Below the pieces are notes generated by a model. The model worked only from the letters and a program-made list of their open reading frames with translations, made no database searches and was not told the origin of the DNA. Positions 23,919 through 33,789 of a stretch of 64,000 nucleotides of DNA are shown here, piece after piece. Both the position numbers and the translations under genes were made by a program. The stretch comes from Sipunculus nudus (taxonomy: Eukaryota > Annelida > Sipuncula > Golfingiida > Sipunculidae): contig CM049319.1 of NCBI GenBank assembly GCA_026874595.1, positions 21,253,601-21,317,600 on the forward strand. Direction: 5' to 3'. Numbering within the stretch: the stretch's first letter is position 1; each line of letters begins with the position of its first letter.

Positions 23919-25058
23919 TTACCCCGGAAATGCACAGCAAAGCACTTGGCATTCGATGGGATGTCACTGCTGATGCTTTCTATTACGTGAGCAAATATTC
24001 GGAGCCAGAGAATGATGTTACAAAGAGACGGATGCTGAGCCAGCTCTCTTCGATGTACGATCCACTTGGTTTGGTCTCTCCCATGATGCTTCGGGGCAAA
24101 ATCTTTTTCCAGGAAGCAGCCCGTCTCAGATTGTCATGTGATGAACCAGTTAAAGATGATCTGGCTCAAAGATGGTCAAGTTTGCTTATCTCGCTGTCAG
24201 ATATTCCTCACCTAAAATTTCCCAGATGTGTTATCCCGGAGGAATTTGCCAATGGCGCAGTGGAATTGCACCATTTCTGTGACGCGAGTGAAGTCGGATA
24301 TGGAGCTTGTACCTATGTCCGGGTTGTAAATCAACGGGGAAGAGTTCATGTGGCTTTACTTGCTAGCAAGGCGAGATAGGCTCCGATCAAATGCATGACC
24401 ATGCCTAGGTTAGAGCTTTCAGCTGCTGTAGTTGCAGCAAAGTTGGATTGCATGATCAGAAGGGAGCTCGACACACCCCTCCTGAAGTCAACGTTCTGGA
24501 CAGATAGCCAAATTGTGCTTGCGTATATCCGGAACGATTCGAAGAGGTTCAAAGTGTTTGTTGCTAATAGGGTGTCAGTTATCAGAGATCTAAGTTTTCC
24601 TGACCAGTGGCGACATGTCAATGGCCAGGAAAATCCTGCAGATATCTTGTCCCGTGGGTGTGACGTCAAGAGTTTTCCGCAGATGTGGTTCACAGGCCCT
24701 CGGCTGCTGTCTGAGTACAAGAGTTCATGGCCTATCATACCACCCATTGAGAAAGACATACCAGCAACTGATCCGGAAGTCAAACGAGATTTTTCTCCTA
24801 CAGAGGATGTAGCATGTACGTTTGTCAACAATGCCCTCATGGTTGATTGCAGAGGCAGTCAACACCCAATGGAAGCCTTGATGAGTTATTACTCTGATTA
24901 TTACAAGCTGAAGAAAGCCATATGCTGAATACTACGAGTCAAGCAGTATCTCAGGGGTAATAAGTCAGTCACAGGAAGTCACATATCAGTCACCGAGATG
25001 ATTCATGCTCGGAACCTAGTTGTCAAACATGTCCAGAATCAAGCCTGCCATGAGGAAA
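23919..25058 (+). pseudogene. rh: RNase H and Pao-type connecting domain (copy 3)
   Basis: Shared TAG at 24377-24379. From 24403 (ATGCC where the others have ATTCC) private differences become frequent. They include TGA at 24926-24928 (TGG in the other copies) and an extra A near 25055-25058, which keeps this copy in frame into the integrase. So it lacks the deletion seen in copies 1 and 2 but has a nonsense mutation of its own. The clustering of private changes from 24403 onward marks the boundary of the segment it does not share with copy 2. Confidence 0.88.
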
Positions 25059-26333
25059 TCAGAGCACTCGAGCAAGGTAAGGTTGTGTCGAAATCTAACC
25101 CACTCTACAAGCTAACACCTGCTCTGGAAAATGGAATATTAGTTCTTGGTGGGCGGCTGAAGCATGCAGCTATTGAACCCGAGTGCAAGCATCCAGTGAT
25201 ATTGCCAAATGAACACAAGCTAGCTGCCATGGTTGTTTTGCAATACCATAACTCAGCCCACCTTGGAATCGAGTGGACTTTGAGTCAAATAAGGAGGAAG
25301 TATTGGATTATAAAAGCAAGGAACCTGATTAATGAGGTAAAGAATGAATGCATCACGTGCAAGAAGCTATATGGATCACCAATGGTTCAGAAGATGGCTG
25401 ATTTGCCTCCTGAACGCTGCGAACCTAGAAGTCCACCTTTCAGCTATGTCGGTGTTGACCTATTTGGACCATTTCTTGTCAAGAGAGGCAGATCCGAAGT
25501 AAAACGATATGGTTGCATTTACACTTGCTTCACAACCAGAGCCATCCACCTTGAGGTCTTGAATAGCTTGGAATCTGATGCTTTCATAAATCTTCAGATT
25601 TGTATCGAGTAGGGGGTCCCCGCGTAAAGTTTGGTCAGATAACGGCACTAACCTCGTGGGCGCACGTACGGAGTTATCTAAAAGTCTTCGTCAGTTAGAT
25701 CGTGGTCAGGTTATCGGGGCTGCTCGTCGACGAGATATCGAATGGCAATTCAATCCTCCATTAGCATCTCACCAAGGAGGCGTTTGGGGGCGCATGATCA
25801 GAACCGTTCGAAGGGTTCTGGTGTCGTTGCTAAAGGGAAGTCCAAGAATGACAGACGACGTTTTGAGTACCGTTTTCTGTGTAGCAGTGAAAATAGTGAA
25901 CAGTCGCCCAATTACCAGGTGCAGTGATGACGCGAATGATGATGCCCCGTTGACGCCGAATCATTTCTTGCTTCTAAGAGGCAACCTTCCATTCCCATGG
26001 GGAGAGTTCCAAGGCACTGACGTGTATCGAAAGCAGTGGCGCCACGTACAGCATTCAACGACACAATTCTGGAGAAGATGGACCAATGAATATCTGCCTG
26101 AATTACAGAAAAGGCAAAAGTGGGTTGAGGAAAGGCAGAATATGAAGACAGTCGATTTAATTTTGATCCTGAGCGAGAATACACCAAGGGGCTCATGGCC
26201 TTTGGGAGTGGTGTAGGATGTAATACCAGGGAGGGATGGCCTAGTTAGAAGTGTCAAGGTTAAGACCAAGACCACAGAGTTGATTAGGCCAATTACCAAA
26301 GTGGTATCCCTGGAAGGATCGCCTGGCATGTAG
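25059..26333 (+). pseudogene. int: Integrase with damaged catalytic Glu (copy 3)
   Basis: The zinc module and the two Asp motifs remain. Codon 25788-25790 is GGG (Gly), where copies 1 and 2 have GAG. This removes the Glu of the D-D-E triad in the GVW-RMIRT motif. A private TAG at 25610-25612 (GAG in the others), the shared frame break near 25618 and the shared TAG at 26214-26216 also disrupt it. The original stop is 26331-26333. About a dozen further private substitutions follow, for example AAGACAGTCG near 26146. This is the most decayed of the three integrases. Confidence 0.9.
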
Positions 26334-26490
26334 GTTACTTATTATATATGAAGGATGCATGCAAATAGTCAGTGTATAGTGTTTTTTATGTTAGATTCAC
26401 TTGTTTAGGTTTTTTTGTACTATTATTTTTTAGCCTTTATTTCTGCCTATAGTTGTAACATGGAATTCCTATGTTAAATCATGTTGATTT

Positions 26491-26503
26491 AAGGTGGGGG
26501 GAG
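26491..26503 (+). other. Polypurine tract before LTR 4
   Basis: AAGGTGGGGGGAG abuts LTR 4. It is one purine longer than the other two because the preceding C is A here. Confidence 0.75.
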
Positions 26504-27795
26504 TGTTACTGCCCTGACAAGGGCCATTAATATCGAAGGTTGTTGTAATTTTAGAATTGATAGATAAGTTTAAGTAGATTTGTGTTAGCATAGGTTTTGC
26601 GGTGTTTGTGGTATTTGATTAATGCACATATGTGTCATCTGAATTTAGTGTCATTTTAAGCAATTAATTCACGACCTCTGTTGGAAACCCATAATTATAT
26701 GTATTACATTTAATTCATGCAGTGACCTTGTGTAGGCTATACCAGTTATTTTAATTTCCTTTATTCAGACGGAGCACCAGGCTTTATGTGCTGTTTATTG
26801 TTTGAGCTAACCAGCCGGGTGGTAATTTATCATGCTGTGGCTGGTGTCCAGCCGTACCGACAGCTCACCAGCTTGTACAGAGCTTCACAGGGTCAAGGAT
26901 ACAAAATTGTCACTGATCTCAGCGCGTGGGACAGGGGAGCTCTCGATAGCCCCGTGTTGTGTAACTCTTCCCAGGCCGCCTGGGTATTTTAGGTATATGC
27001 CCCGAGACAAGGGGGGGAGTCAGTTGACATCAAGTGTTAGTTCAAGTCACTTTACTGTTGTGTACATGTTAAGATTTTAAGTCACCGTTACGTCACCCTA
27101 GTCAAAGACTCAATGTCACCATAATGTGTGGGTCAAGTCAATAATAGCGCACAAGTCTGTGAGTATTTCATTTTTTATACATGTCATTTAAATTCAGTAT
27201 GGTTTATTCAAATAAAACAGGACATAGTGTAAGGGGGTGGTAATCTTGCCCAGTGTATTTTCTTGGCTGTCAGATCATGTCAAGCCGTTGCTTCCTTTGA
27301 TGTTAAACTTTCATGTTGTAACTGTTTATAATTTTGTGTCATGTTGACAGGATGCCTGTGAGAGTTTGTCAGGTTATATAGTAATACAATGTTGCCATTT
27401 TGATAATTTATGAAGTGAGTCTCATACAGTGTTGAGGTAACTTGTTTATGGATGGTTATGATACAAAATCCAACTTGAGTATGAACTAAATTCAGTGAAT
27501 TATGGGTTCTTATAAATGTTAATTCAGTCAGTTTCAAGTTTCAATTTGTTTCCTGATAATGATATATCCTTTATTGGTAATTCAATTCATGTGAACGTTG
27601 CTTATGAGTTGACAAATCATTTTGTTTTTATTATACATCGACATTTATGTTATTATCTTATTTGTTGTAGATTCACCATGATCATGATGATAACCATGAC
27701 CTTTTATGAAGTGACATGCGTGTAATAGCAGTGCAGTAAAATGATATACGTCTACAAGTTGTTATGTCTGTGTTATTCAAGACCCGCGCGTTACA
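26504..27795 (+). repeat. LTR 4 (outer 3' LTR)
   Basis: 1292 bp. At the three diagnostic sites it has the outer-LTR alleles (A, A, G), like LTR 1. It has about ten private changes, among them TAACTCTTCC near 26963, CAGATCATGTC near 27274, GATGATAACC near 27685 and TATTCAAGACC near 27775. The AATAAA and the conserved hairpin are retained. Confidence 0.97.
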
Positions 27796-27800
27796 CAGGC
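27796..27800 (+). repeat. Target-site duplication, right (CAGGC)
   Basis: Exact match to 6464-6468. With the TG...CA ends it fixes the outer boundaries of the whole 21.3-kb block. Confidence 0.9.
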
Positions 27801-28155
27801 CATGAAGTAAATAATATTTAGCTATAATATTAAGCCCTTAAAACAGTCTCCGATTAAGAAATTTGGAACATTGACCTATGCTCAAAGACACTCGACACTT
27901 ACACTTGTTACATTTTAACACGTTTAGCCTGGTGTGCGGGGCTCGAAATAGTATGTATGTACACGGATCTCGATGTCAAATTGAACAAGCTCACATTCCC
28001 GGCTACGCTCCATACGCAGCGGCTACGCTATGCTCAACTATTTGCTACACTAACCGCTGCAATAAACCGCGGTTGCCGGTCAGGTATGGCCACCAGACGG
28101 TGCTGTCTGTGTGGAATCTCCCTGCGTTATATTTAACCAAACACATTGCATCACT

Positions 28156-28700
28156 AGACTGGTACCCTGCTCTATTAAGGCCCTCAAGCCAAGCATAGAG
28201 ACAGGCGTACAACGCCATCTTAAGTACTCTCAGTTGCAACTCCTGACCTACCTGTAGACTGGTTCCAACTCCAGTCTGTACGCTCACATCGATTGTCATG
28301 GACGTTATCGCAATCCTGGCTGGTTATCCGTGAAGATTACTTATAAAATTACTTTCTTTAGTTTTTTAAAGTTTCCAAATATTGAAAAATGGGTTTTTGC
28401 ATAAAAATTGACTGATGGATGTATTATGATACGAATCATACGATATACTGAATACTTGATATTCCACTGTACGTGGCATTTGTTTATTATCAATAACTTT
28501 TAATCTAATCATAAATGTCACACGAAATGTACAGCCAACTTTTAACAACTTCTCTGAGCAAACGAAATGCTTATTTTTATCATATACAAATCATACTTGA
28601 GTTGGAACCAGTCTGCCGGGAGTCCTGAAGATGGCGTTGTACGCCCGTCTCTATGATTGGCCTAGAGCAGCGGTGCCATAATAGAGCGGGGTACCAGTCT
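28156..28700. repeat. Imperfect inverted repeat pair (foldback-like), arms ~105-120 bp
   Basis: The left arm 28156-28275 begins AGACTGGTACC and contains GGCGTACAACGCCATCTT. The right arm 28596-28700 is its inverse, with GATGGCGTTGTACGCC. The arms differ by substitutions and an ~18-bp gap, with ~320 bp of AT-rich DNA between them. The left arm ends in AGACTGGTTCC...CCAGTCT, so AGACTGG recurs at its borders. This could be a non-autonomous foldback element or two inverted copies of a short interspersed repeat. No target duplication was found. Confidence 0.7.
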
Positions 28701-30192
28701 AATTGCATCACCAGCACAAACGGATGTTCTTCGAGGTACCGGTCACTACACTGCTGGGGAAAGCGCTGGCAGCACAAACTTTTTTTTCACTCCATGAGAA
28801 TACACACGATGCAGTCGTCAGCTTTCAACACAGTCTGTATACTGACTTGCCTGAGGTCAGTTATTCCCCACTGTCTGCATATTTCCTGTACTGTGTGCCG
28901 CACAAGCTTGCCCCGCATAGCTATGTTTGTTTACACGCGCGCTAAGCCAATCAGACTTCTTTTACCAATTCTGCAGATAAATGCACAGTCAATCAGATTT
29001 TACTTTATCCAGCGCAAACTGACTTGGTGTTGCCAAACCTTATGAATCCTGCTATTTCTCACAGCATGTGAGTGGACGTCACTGGGCCGGGAGGTCACGC
29101 GCTGTGTTCAGAGCGTAATTCGCGGCATATCAAAATCGTTTGGCACAGCGATTGTTCATATATTAATGCAGTAACGTGCCAAGTCACGTTAAAATACCGC
29201 AGACGGAAAGTCCAAATCACAGACGTCAAAAATAGGTAAATCTGTCCATATACAGTGCCATGCAATAGCCCGCGTCCTGAGGTTTGTTTTGCTAGTGTAG
29301 AAACCGCATTTAATATGCTTATTTTTGTTCAGAAACCATTCAGAAAGTCCCATTATAACATATTTCAAGGCACTTCATAAAAAGGATAAGCATTTTTTCG
29401 TATACGTAACACCAACTGACCAGTGTAAATCACGGTGTTTCGGAGCGAGCAGACCAACACGTGTAAACATCCTGACACGTGGCTCTGTTGTTGTTTCGCG
29501 CGGTGTATTGTGGGGCGATGACGTAAGGGTTTGTGCCATGCCTCTGTGAGCGTAGCGAAAGGCAGGCTGGGAACCATGTTAGAATTTGCTTCTTTATGGT
29601 ATTGGTGCAAATTTTGTTTTCCAAGTTTGTCTTATGTGGAGATAATTGCAAAGGGGTAGTTGAACGGAGTATAATATGGGCACATGTTAAAACCTGGAGA
29701 AACTCGGAGATTCTCTGAAAAGTTAGGAAATTTGACCTCAGGAATTTAAACACTCAGAAAAGCAGTATATCTCTTACTAGTGTACGATTTAGCTATCTTG
29801 ATCGGTTAAACAAAGGCTATATTTACAACAGCTGACTCTGCACACACAGGATTAGAATAACCGCTAAAATAAATCCCATAAAGTCCAATGATCACCACAC
29901 GATTTAACTGTGGCAGCCATATTGGACGGAAGGCTTCTCCGAAAACAAATAACTCCCTCAGAAATATGGTTAATCATATGTCATTTCACGTTGGAGGAAA
30001 ATCAGACCGATTAACTGTTGAAAAATTGTGAGTCTTACAAATTTAATGGGAAAGCTGAGCATTTCATGGCTGCATAAAAGTTTACGTACTTTTGTGTTAC
30101 TGTCACTTAAGATGTGTAGCGAAAATATCATCTCCCAAGAGTTCCGCGGACACACACACATATGCTGTCTTTTTGTCTTTCCATAAACATAC

Positions 30193-30370
30193 ACTGTGCT
30201 TTCCCTAATCTGGCCAATCAGGAGGCTGCATGTCTGACTGGATGCTGTATGGAGCAGGGTAATTAGTAGTCTGAGCCTGGTGTCAGCCACAGAGCTTATC
30301 TAGTACTGAGTACACAGTGCTCATACTTTGTCATTAGTGTAATGTTAATGAAGTCACATTATATACCTAT
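30193..30370 (+). repeat. Interspersed repeat, copy in + orientation
   Basis: Starts ACTGTGCTTTCCC and shares blocks CTAATCTGGCCAATCA, AGAGCTTATCTAGTACTGAG and CATTAGTGTAATG with the inverse strand of 33597-33789. Identity is high in blocks separated by small indels. Unknown family; no coding capacity. Confidence 0.75.
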
Positions 30371-30851
30371 TTTGGGTTTATTAAATCATGGAGATCGAAT
30401 GGAGTAACTACTGGGATTAACTATGACATACAATGGTACTGTATCACTATGATTAAATACCTGTTTTTTAATCTTTTATTGACTGGAAAAATAATATTTT
30501 ATTATAAATATTGGCAGGTACACAGTATAATAAAAAGAATAATGGTGTTATATCATAAATCAATCAAATGAATCGTTTAACTTTTGAATATCTGTTTATT
30601 GGTTTGCTTCATCAGTTTGCTTTACAGTATTGTAATTACAAAGATAGCGCTGATGCAATGTTTGAAAAACTGCAGTTTTTAAATCAGTGCAAATAACTGC
30701 AAACTGCAAATAAAACAGTTTAAAACAAATTTTGACATTTAACTATAGGGACCCATGGGTCTTAACGCTCATCTGAATTTTCTATAAGGACATGTTAATG
30801 AGCTTTTTCAAAATATGGGTCCTGTGATCAGTTTGAAGCCTACTTGAATAC

Positions 30852-31384
30852 CAGGCTTGGGTCAAGTACATGTACTTGTACTTGGTACTTGTAATTAAGA
30901 ATAAATATCCGAGTACTTGCCTTGGCACTTTTAAAAGTACAGTACTTGTACTGTACTTTGTACTTGCCAAAAATGTACTTGGAAAAATCAAGTACTAGTG
31001 AAGTATAAGATTTAAGCAAAAAAGAAACTTATATCTACTAACCATAAACACAGGATGAGGAAACCTTGTGGTGTTCAGAATATCTTAAGCACTATGACAA
31101 ACTGATAGAAATTGTTGCCAGCTAGATCTCAGTCATAAACTGCTCACATTATAATCCTGGCCCTTTAAATGATTATAATACATAATAAAAAAACATTCAG
31201 AAAATTTTGTGCGTTTTCTTAAATTGAATGATTTAAATGATAAAATACTTGTATTTGTGCTTAAGTACAGATTCCTGTACTTGTACTCAAGTACACCTAA
31301 AATTTTCCGTACTTGTAATTGTACTTGTCAAAAGCTAAAGTACTTGTACTGAAGTGCAGACACCCTTTACTTGACCAAAGCCTG
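30852..31384. mobile_element. Non-autonomous hAT-type element (MITE) with 8-bp TSD
   Basis: The ends are CAGGCTTGGGTCAAGTACA on the left and, read inverted, CAGGCTTTGGTCAAGTAAA on the right. The perfect 8-bp duplication TTGAATAC flanks it at 30844-30851 and 31385-31392. An 8-bp duplication with CAGG-type termini is characteristic of hAT transposons. Subterminal zones are packed with GTACTTG/CAAGTAC repeats, also common in hAT MITEs as transposase-binding sites. The 533-bp element has no transposase frame. It is inserted within an older diverged repeat whose sequence resumes across the site. Confidence 0.9.
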
Positions 31385-31437
31385 TTGAATACTCAAACTT
31401 GAGTTATCAGCCATTAACTAATTTGTGCTAATTTGGG

Positions 31438-32040
31438 CCCCATGACCTGGACCTTTGACCATGTGACTGCCCAAATCCAAAAGTTTCTTCCACTTTTGAC
31501 AGGTGAGCAATATCTGGAAGATGGAAGGTTTCGGACGGAAAGTTTGGCTTAAAATACATCCACAATCTTTTTAAAGAAGAGGGTCCTGTGCATGGCCTTG
31601 ATCGTTGACCTCATGTCCCCGGAATCAAAAGGGTTCTCACTTTAGTGGTGGGCCATATATAAGTCAAGACTGAAACAAATATTTCAAACAATAACTGGTG
31701 TTATCATCTGGAAACACATATGTGGAGAGATGGTCCCTGTGACCTTCACATTTGACCTTGTAACCCAAAAATCAATCTCATTCTTCCCCTATTGGCAGGT
31801 CAGCAAAATGTGAAAGATGGAAGGTTTTGAATTAAAGGTGTGGCTAAAAATGCATCCACAATCTTTCTAAATAACTGGGTCCTGTGACCTTGAACTTTGA
31901 TCTTATCACCACAATAGAGTTCTTGCATTAGAGGCGGGCCATATATAAGTAATATTTGAAATCCACATGTCGAACAAACCTGGAGTTATCATCAGGAAAC
32001 GAATTTGGTGGACTTACAGAAGGACGAATGGATGGACAGG
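31438..32040 (+). repeat. Diverged ~290-bp tandem units
   Basis: Two units share an ordered set of blocks about 286-297 bp apart: GATGGAAGGTTT (31520, 31816), CATCCACAATCTTT, GGTCCTGTG, GGGCCATATATAAGT (31648, 31936) and GTTATCATC. A further partial unit precedes them (GGTCCTGTGATC near 30820) and is interrupted by the hAT MITE. TGACCT half-sites recur in the units. The end is rich in GGACGAATGGATGGACAGG. This is an old decayed tandem family; I do not recognise its name. Confidence 0.75.
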
Positions 32041-32505
32041 ATGAATAACTAGGGCAACTGCTCATTCAAGCAGGGTCCTAATAAACACACAAATTTTCAT
32101 GAAAGCACAGTTGTGAAATCTGATAGTTTATAAAATTTGGCAGTCTCAAAATAAAGGAAAATATGGGTCAAAAGTTGCAAAATTACTGGTGGTACCACTA
32201 GTCTTCAGACACTGAAGAAACCAATCATAATCAATAAACACACTTGGATTCAGGACAATGGATGAAACCACAGCTGAGAAACTGACACAACTGCTATTAT
32301 TTGATGGTCTCAAAATTGAATAAAAAAAATTGTAAATTAGAAAAAAAAGGCGCCACCAGTTTTCGGGAACTGACAAAATTAGTCATGGTTCCTCAATATT
32401 TAAGGCAAGATTCATGGCAATTCATGCGTTAAGATACTGGAGGTTTTCTATCAAATTTTTAATTATTCTGGGAGGTACTTACAAGCCCCATATCTTGGAG
32501 GATAT

Positions 32506-32520
32506 AGGTCACAGTGACCT
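32506..32520. promoter_or_regulatory. Palindromic nuclear-receptor (ERE-like) site
   Basis: AGGTCACAGTGACCT matches the GGTCANNNTGACC consensus exactly. It lies close to repeats already rich in TGACCT half-sites, and no gene is visible nearby. It may simply be part of that repeat family. Confidence 0.2.
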
Positions 32521-32766
32521 TATTTCATGATTCCCAAGAGATTTTTACATCTCTCCAGTTACATGGAGTATAGTTTTGAAATGATTCATTTATGTAAATC
32601 TGATATCAATCCCCATCATATGGAATCCTATTATACTTATCTGGCTGGAATGTCTTTGTCTGAAAAGTCCCATCTAGAATGTGTGTCCACCACATGTAGT
32701 TTGCAGCTGAATTGTGATGTTTTAAATTTAAAAAAAGCAAAATTTATTCCTGATACCTGTTATTTT

Positions 32767-32861
32767 CCATTTAGCCATTTTACCTCAGCCATTTGTACCT
32801 TAGACAATATTTACTTCAGCAATTATTTCTTTAGCCATTTTTACCTCAGCAATTTCTGCCT
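32767..32861 (+). repeat. Degenerate ~16-bp minisatellite
   Basis: About six units of the form ACCTCAGCCATTTT follow one another (TTTAGCCATTTT, ACCTCAGCCATTTGT, ACCTTAGACAATATTT, ACTTCAGCAATTATTT, CTTTAGCCATTTTT, ACCTCAGCAATTT). An open frame covers the stretch and its repetitive residues (SHF/SNF/SNY) come from this repeat. Confidence 0.7.
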
Positions 32862-33596
32862 GCCCCCCAAGGTTGTAAATTACAATAGAAGGTAACATGA
32901 TTCATTTTCTTTTAAATATTATATGCCATCTGTGCCATATAGTAAAATTCTTATAACTGAGGCGATCATAGTAGACATGTTTTAAAAAGTTAACAGGTAA
33001 ATGTAAGAAGGTAAAAAAATGATCATCAAGGTTGACAGTACTGGTTTAAAATACACATGATTACATTTGTACCTATTAAAGTTTGTTAACTGTAAACCTT
33101 ATTAATGATTTCAGTTGTAGGGCAGAATATATGGAAATTACAATAGCTTGTGAACTTAGAAAATGGAAAAAAATGCTTTGTTAAACTGGTATATTTAATT
33201 ATTCTAATTCAAAGTGATGGATATTAAACTGAGATTCATGAGGTGCAACTCAAAGTTTTGTGTTAATGTATCCCTGGTAACATACTGAAATTAAGGGATA
33301 AGTCTGGGAATTCATTTTTAGTTAGCTGGTTGAAATAAAAACCTGACAGGATTTTTTCTCCATGCATAAAAATCCCAGGAATTTTCGTAACATAAAACTG
33401 AAAGCTAATGAAGAATATTGGCATTTACTATTATCTAATTGATTAATAAACTAGAAATATTTATTTTATTAAATGTTATTTTTAAATGTTTCATGACACT
33501 AAAAATACAAAAGGTCAGTACATTTATATTTAAGTATTATTTATCCAACAAATCAAAAGAGATTAAAATCCATTTTTAAAATTAAATTTAATCAAT

Positions 33597-33789
33597 AATA
33601 GGTATGTATGACTTTGTTATCATTACACTAATGCCGCAATAGCCAAAGTATAACCAAATAGCCACTGCATACTCAGTACTAGATAAGCTCTGCAGCTAGC
33701 AACAGTCACAGACACACTAATTACCTGCTCCATCCAGCCTCCATTCAGGCATGCAGCCCCATGATTGGCCAGATTAGGGGAAGCACAGT
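33597..33789 (-). repeat. Interspersed repeat, copy in - orientation
   Basis: Inverse counterpart of 30193-30370. Both copies stop at matching points (ACTGTGC at one end, ATACCTATT at the other), which suggests that these are the real borders of a ~180-190 bp family. Together the two copies enclose ~3.2 kb. No target duplication around the pair was found, so a single large transposon is not supported. Confidence 0.75.

Larger units (their letters stand above)
6469..27795 (+). mobile_element. Tandem trimer of a BEL/Pao LTR retrotransposon
   Basis: Four LTRs of 1291-1292 bp start at 6469, 13147, 19825 and 26504 and alternate with three internal regions of ~5.39 kb, all in the same orientation. 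Every LTR starts TGTTACTGCC and ends GCGCGTTACA. The internal order is gag, protease, RT, RNase H, integrase, as in BEL/Pao elements. A DUF1759-like gag, a DTG protease, an RT with YVDD and a D-D-E integrase are all visible. Neighbouring units share their LTR, and CAGGC flanks only the whole block. This points to one insertion later expanded by unequal recombination. No copy has an intact polyprotein frame. Target-site and LTR boundaries are firm; the expansion history is inferred. Confidence 0.97.

Noticed and set aside
6469-27795. Three independent insertions of the same retroelement side by side
   Set aside because: The LTRs are shared, the period is exact, lesions are common and only one target duplication exists.
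32527-32895. 122-codon frame as a host gene
   Set aside because: Composition is biased by a minisatellite and AT-rich DNA, with no domain or plausible signal.
30193-33789. Single 3.6-kb transposon bounded by long terminal inverted repeats
   Set aside because: No target duplication and no transposase, and the interior is a mix of unrelated repeats. Two separate inverted copies are more likely.
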